From: Peribacillus sp. FSL P2-0133
GTDB lineage: Bacteria > Bacillota > Bacilli > Bacillales > DSM-1321
Direction of reading: 5' to 3'
Assembly: GCF_037975445.1 (NCBI RefSeq)
Contig: NZ_CP150254.1
Span: 2,664,001-2,728,000 of the forward strand
DNA length: 64,000 bases
Shown: positions 60,991 through 64,000 of the stretch, in pieces
Layout: every line of letters starts with the position of its first letter
Numbering within the stretch: position 1 is the stretch's first letter
Made by a program: the position numbers and the translations under genes
The notes under the pieces: generated by a model
Database searches by the model: none
The model's input: the letters and a program-made list of their open reading frames with translations, nothing else
What the model was told of the DNA's origin: nothing

Positions 60991-61722
60991 TTAAAAAGAT
61001 TTGCTCCATTCCTCATCTTCAAGTGGCACACCATTGGTGCTAATATATTCTACAATCATATTTCCATGTTTAAGAACGCCATCTTTTTTTAGGGCATTGA
61101 TAATTTCGATAAAGCGGTCTTCATCGGCGTCCTGTTTCTTACGTGAAAGGGTAATCCGAATGGTTGGGGAAACTTCGTAATCTTTATAGCTGGCTGGTTT
61201 ATTCGGATCAATCTTCAATTTTTTCCCCATCTCCTCATCAAAGACCAAGAGTAATTGATTATGATCGCCTATTTCTTCCTGAATCTCCTTCCACTCATCA
61301 CTCTCTGCAATATCTCCCATTTCCTTGGAAATCAATATGTCACCAAGTTCTTTTTCAACATAAGGCCTGATTTCTTTTTCTGCATCATCTTGCCATTTAT
61401 CAGATATGAATGTATCCTCCATTTCCCCTGTTTCATCATTAAAGAAAACTAGAAATTGAGTATCATATTTTTCATGTTTCACTTTAGCTGCGTATTTAAA
61501 ATAGCCCCGGTTTCCCATATTGTCGTATAGGACATCATATATTTCGGTTCCGTCAAGAAAAGTTTTCCCTAAATATCGTTCAGCTTGATCCCGGATCTTC
61601 TTTTCTTCAGCGGGATCTGCTTTCATACTCTGTGTGAATGAAAACACAAGTATCACCACTCCGGCAACGATGATTGAAAAAATACCTAGTAAAGTAAGTA
61701 AAATCTTTTTTGTTTTGCTCAA
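60991..61722 (-). CDS. Membrane-anchored hypothetical protein
   Basis: This 243-aa protein has one N-terminal membrane segment (ILLTLLGIFSIIVAGVVILV) and an extracytoplasmic acidic domain (KDPAEEKK-like start, GNRGYFKYAAKVKHEKYDTQ, FFNDETGEMEDTFISDKW). The build resembles small exported YfjS/DUF-type Bacillus proteins, but no family is firmly recognised. GGAGGGTG precedes ATG. It is monocistronic and divergent from 61914. Confidence 0.65.
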   Translation of the reverse strand: MSKTKKILLTLLGIFSIIVAGVVILVFSFTQSMKADPAEEKKIRDQAERYLGKTFLDGTEIYDVLYDNMGNRGYFKYAAKVKHEKYDTQFLVFFNDETGEMEDTFISDKWQDDAEKEIRPYVEKELGDILISKEMGDIAESDEWKEIQEEIGDHNQLLLVFDEEMGKKLKIDPNKPASYKDYEVSPTIRITLSRKKQDADEDRFIEIINALKKDGVLKHGNMIVEYISTNGVPLEDEEWSKSF

Positions 61723-61913
61723 GGAACACCCTCCTGTATTCTCTGTTATATATCAATAATTACCATATTATTCTAACATTATTATCGCTCAATTTAATAT
61801 GGAAATTGAGCAGATATATTCCCGGTGCGAAATCTAAATTGCCCGCCCTCCAAAATATCGGGATACTTTGTTACAATAAATAAATCGTTAGTACCCTAAA
61901 GGGAGAGAATGAC

Positions 61914-62798
61914 TTGGATATCTATCAAAGAAAAATGAATCATAATCGGGATGAATACAGAAAGTTGCGGTGGCAACCGCATCGTATACAAGTTACAGGG
62001 CTATTCGATGCCGTTTTTTCGAAAAATTCGTTCGCAGATAAAGTGGCTATCGTAGGTGCAGGCAATTGCGATGATTTGGATTTAGAGTATTTGGCGACTA
62101 AATGCAACTCCATATATTTATTTGATATTGATATGGAAAGTATGGAAAAGGGTACGGCGAATTTGCCTGAACGGACCCAGAAGAAAATTCAACTTGTTGA
62201 AATCGATGTAACAGGCCTCGATAAAGTGGATTTTAATCACCACCTATCTTCCATGCTGGATCGTGGTGAAACGGCAAAGGGAATTATTCAATATTTAAAG
62301 GAAACCGAGAATCGGTTAGGTCAGCTTTCTGAAAGTGTTTTTGCTAATTATTATAATGATTTTGAAATCGTGGCAACATCCGCCATTTATACCCAACTAT
62401 TTTATAATTGGGCCAAGGAACTGCTTTCTGATTATGAACACCAATATCAGAAAAAAGACGCAGAAGAGATTAAGAATGGAATTTTAGATTTAAGGGATGA
62501 AATCGTACGTAAAATGAATCACTCTATTTCAAAATGTACCAAGCAAAATGGATTCTGTATTACATGGACTGATATCTTAAAAATCGAACCTGAGTATATT
62601 GATACAATTAATGAAGGGATGAATGCCATCTTTGCATTGGCCTCGAACGTAGGATATGGGGCAGCATTGATTGGGGTAAAAACGTTTATTGAAAATGTGG
62701 ATAAAAGCGAATTAAGCCTTCGCTACTGGACATGGGATTTTAATGCTAACAAACAGTATTTGACCATTGGCATAATCGGAAGATTGAATGGATTGTAA
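61914..62798 (+). CDS. Rossmann-fold protein, possible SAM-dependent methyltransferase
   Basis: This 294-aa soluble protein has a Rossmann-type loop, VAIVGAGNCDDLDLEYLATK, followed by NSIYLFDIDMESMEKG, the layout of class I SAM binding sites (glycine loop, then acidic residue at strand end). The C-terminal half (YYNDFEIVATSAIYTQLFYN, VGYGAALIGVKTFIENVDKS) is not recognised. TTG 61914 is the start, with GGGAG 9 bp upstream. The substrate is unknown. Confidence 0.6.
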   Translation: MDIYQRKMNHNRDEYRKLRWQPHRIQVTGLFDAVFSKNSFADKVAIVGAGNCDDLDLEYLATKCNSIYLFDIDMESMEKGTANLPERTQKKIQLVEIDVTGLDKVDFNHHLSSMLDRGETAKGIIQYLKETENRLGQLSESVFANYYNDFEIVATSAIYTQLFYNWAKELLSDYEHQYQKKDAEEIKNGILDLRDEIVRKMNHSISKCTKQNGFCITWTDILKIEPEYIDTINEGMNAIFALASNVGYGAALIGVKTFIENVDKSELSLRYWTWDFNANKQYLTIGIIGRLNGL

Positions 62799-62811
62799 AA
62801 AAAATGAAAAG

Positions 62812-62856
62812 CGGGATAGGTAAGCATATCAGCAGCTTTACCTATCCCTTTTTTAT
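62812..62856 (+). terminator. Intrinsic terminator
   Basis: GGGATAGGTAA pairs with TTACCTATCCC around 14 bases, followed by TTTTTTATT. Confidence 0.85.
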
Positions 62857-63117
62857 TGGTTATAGACCCCTTAGGAATATTATTGATCATTTTTGCTTGA
62901 TAAAAGGGAGATCAGCAAATCATAGGGAATAAGACATAATTATATAAAAGGTATAAAAAAACGATGGAATTTTTGACTATTTGTCTAATGATTTCACAAT
63001 CTGGTGTGGATATAATGAATCTGTTGAAAACAGAATATTCCAATAAGTAAAAAAGGGAGACGGAAAAGGAAGAGGAAGTGCTAATAGGGGTGAAAAAATA
63101 AGGAAGGGGTGTGTTGT
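62857..63117. other. Intergenic stretch
   Basis: No gene is seen. AAGGAAGGGG at 63100-63110 is the ribosome binding site of the next gene. Confidence 0.4.
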
Positions 63118-64000
63118 TTGAAAGCTGATATCGTGTTCATAAACGGCGAGGTAATAACCGTAAATCAAAAAAATGAAGTCGCAGAAGCCCTGGCAATTAA
63201 AGGTAATCGTATTTCGGCAGTCGGTACGAATCATGAAATCAAGGTATTTATCGGAGAAGAAACAAATGTAATCGATTTGCAGGGGAAGTCATTACTTCCC
63301 GGATTTATTGATTCTCATATTCATCTTATATTGTACGGAGTCAACCAATTGGCAGTAAGTTGTAAAGCTGAACATATCAAATCTGTAGAAGATTTATTGA
63401 TCGATCTCAAGAAGAAAGCTACGACGATCCCTAAAGGTGAATGGATTCGCGCCTGGGGCTTTAATGAGACCGCTGTGAAAGAAAAACGTTATCCAACAAT
63501 AGCGGAGTTGGATGCTATTTCAAAAGACCATCCCATCATGGTAACCCGTACATGCAGCCATATAAGCGTAGTGAATAGCAGGGCGTTAGCGATTGCCCGA
63601 ATTGATGAGAACTCAGAGAATCCAACTGGAGGGATCATTGAGAAGGATAGGGCTGGGAGGATTACAGGCAAACTCATTGAAACAGCAAATATGATAATGG
63701 CCGACAGAGCAAGCTATTCAGAAAGTGAACTGTTGGAAGCAGTGAAAATAGCCTCGGAACATTTCATCGCAGCAGGCATAACAAGCATTCATGAAGCTGG
63801 TGCTCATGGTCCTGAAAGTTTCCGTTTAATGCAGCAGGCCATAAAAAATAACGATATTCGTGTCCGTATCTATGCGATGGTCGGTTCATTGAATAATTCT
63901 CATGAATTTGTAAATAAAATGGTCGATTCGGGAGTCATAACCGGAACTGGGGACGAAAGATTCAAAATCGGACCAGCTAAATTGTTTACGGATGGCAGCA
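63118..64000 (+). CDS. YtcJ-like amidohydrolase (Amidohydro_3), partial
   Basis: The frame starts at TTG 63118 after AAGGAAGGGG and runs off the window with 294 codons visible. It shows DIVFINGEVITVNQKNEVAE, LPGFIDSHIHLILYG (HxH metal motif), WIRAWGFNETAV, VTRTCSHISVVNSRAL and GPAKLFTDGS, the order of YtcJ-type metal-dependent hydrolases. These act on amide or related bonds of unknown substrates. The C-terminal third, with the last metal Asp, lies outside the window. Confidence 0.88.
   Translation, partial: MKADIVFINGEVITVNQKNEVAEALAIKGNRISAVGTNHEIKVFIGEETNVIDLQGKSLLPGFIDSHIHLILYGVNQLAVSCKAEHIKSVEDLLIDLKKKATTIPKGEWIRAWGFNETAVKEKRYPTIAELDAISKDHPIMVTRTCSHISVVNSRALAIARIDENSENPTGGIIEKDRAGRITGKLIETANMIMADRASYSESELLEAVKIASEHFIAAGITSIHEAGAHGPESFRLMQQAIKNNDIRVRIYAMVGSLNNSHEFVNKMVDSGVITGTGDERFKIGPAKLFTDGS

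Noticed and set aside
60841-61092. 83-codon frame on the plus strand
   Set aside because: It is largely antisense to the better supported gene at 60991-61722 and has no family signal.
1-64000. CRISPR arrays, rRNA or tRNA genes
   Set aside because: No regularly spaced repeats with unique spacers and no rRNA or tRNA-like sequences were found; the repeats seen are cassette, dispersed or iteron-like.

Overview
The window looks like chromosomal DNA from a low-GC, endospore-forming Bacillaceae bacterium, probably close to Bacillus or Peribacillus. This is inferred from gene content and strong GGAGG-type ribosome binding sites, not from a marker gene. Pointers include an LXG toxin locus, YezG- and SUKH-type immunity proteins, SpoIISA/SpoIISB, HemAT, RocE/RocF, a Fur-box siderophore binding protein, a LexA-type box before a YolD-like gene, DUF2089, DUF3900, DUF3934 and TatA. 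No rRNA, tRNA or CRISPR array was seen.

Region 1 (1-9.9 kb) is a polymorphic-toxin locus. A complete LXG operon (YwqH-like tail, YwqI-like helper, 658-aa LXG toxin with a WHH nuclease tip, two SUKH immunity genes) is followed by five orphan cassettes. Each cassette repeats the end of the LXG pretoxin region, then carries a different toxin tip and usually its immunity gene. The tips are two non-specific endonucleases with YezG-like immunity, a CdiA-type RNase A-like toxin with a CdiI-like partner (both frameshifted), a truncated deaminase-like tip, and a possible restriction-fold toxin with a new immunity protein. Cassettes share spacers, terminators and scars, which suggests recombination-driven tip replacement.

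Region 2 (10-20.6 kb) holds a secreted endonuclease/exonuclease/phosphatase-fold protein, a GNAT acetyltransferase, a Fur-regulated siderophore-binding lipoprotein, a DUF2089/SHOCT-like operon, a decayed endolysin and a secreted phosphodiester glycosidase. Decayed IS110 fragments lie between them.

Region 3 (20.9-32.3 kb) starts with a hydrolase-TetR operon whose promoter overlaps a palindrome. An accessory island follows, flanked by a direct repeat of about 78 bp (22.5 and 31.1 kb). It contains an unknown CxxxxC protein, phage remnants (endolysin domain, Rha), an acyltransferase, a DUF559-type nuclease, a LexA-boxed YolD-like gene, many tiny genes, an ECF S component divergent from a pyridoxal kinase-like gene, and an XRE repressor divergent from three overlapping small genes. 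A partial second copy of the DUF3900 gene lies inside it.

Region 4 (32.3-48.3 kb) is more core-like: an APC permease, HemAT, TatA, a candidate 6S-like structured RNA, two related MFS carriers, YnfA, an EamA exporter, an NAPE-PLD-like hydrolase, a stand-alone TnpB element with probable omega-RNA hairpins, SpoIISA/SpoIISB and a GAF-GGDEF protein. Two copies of a GC-rich dispersed repeat lie in inverted orientation at 34.4 and 43.0 kb.

Region 5 (48.8-64 kb) holds a SUV3-like helicase, a Pmp3-family protein, a racemase-like protein, a Cys-rich copper-binding four-helix protein, paired DUF948 proteins, DUF3934, a flippase, a rocF-rocE arginine module, two unknown proteins and the start of a YtcJ-like amidohydrolase.
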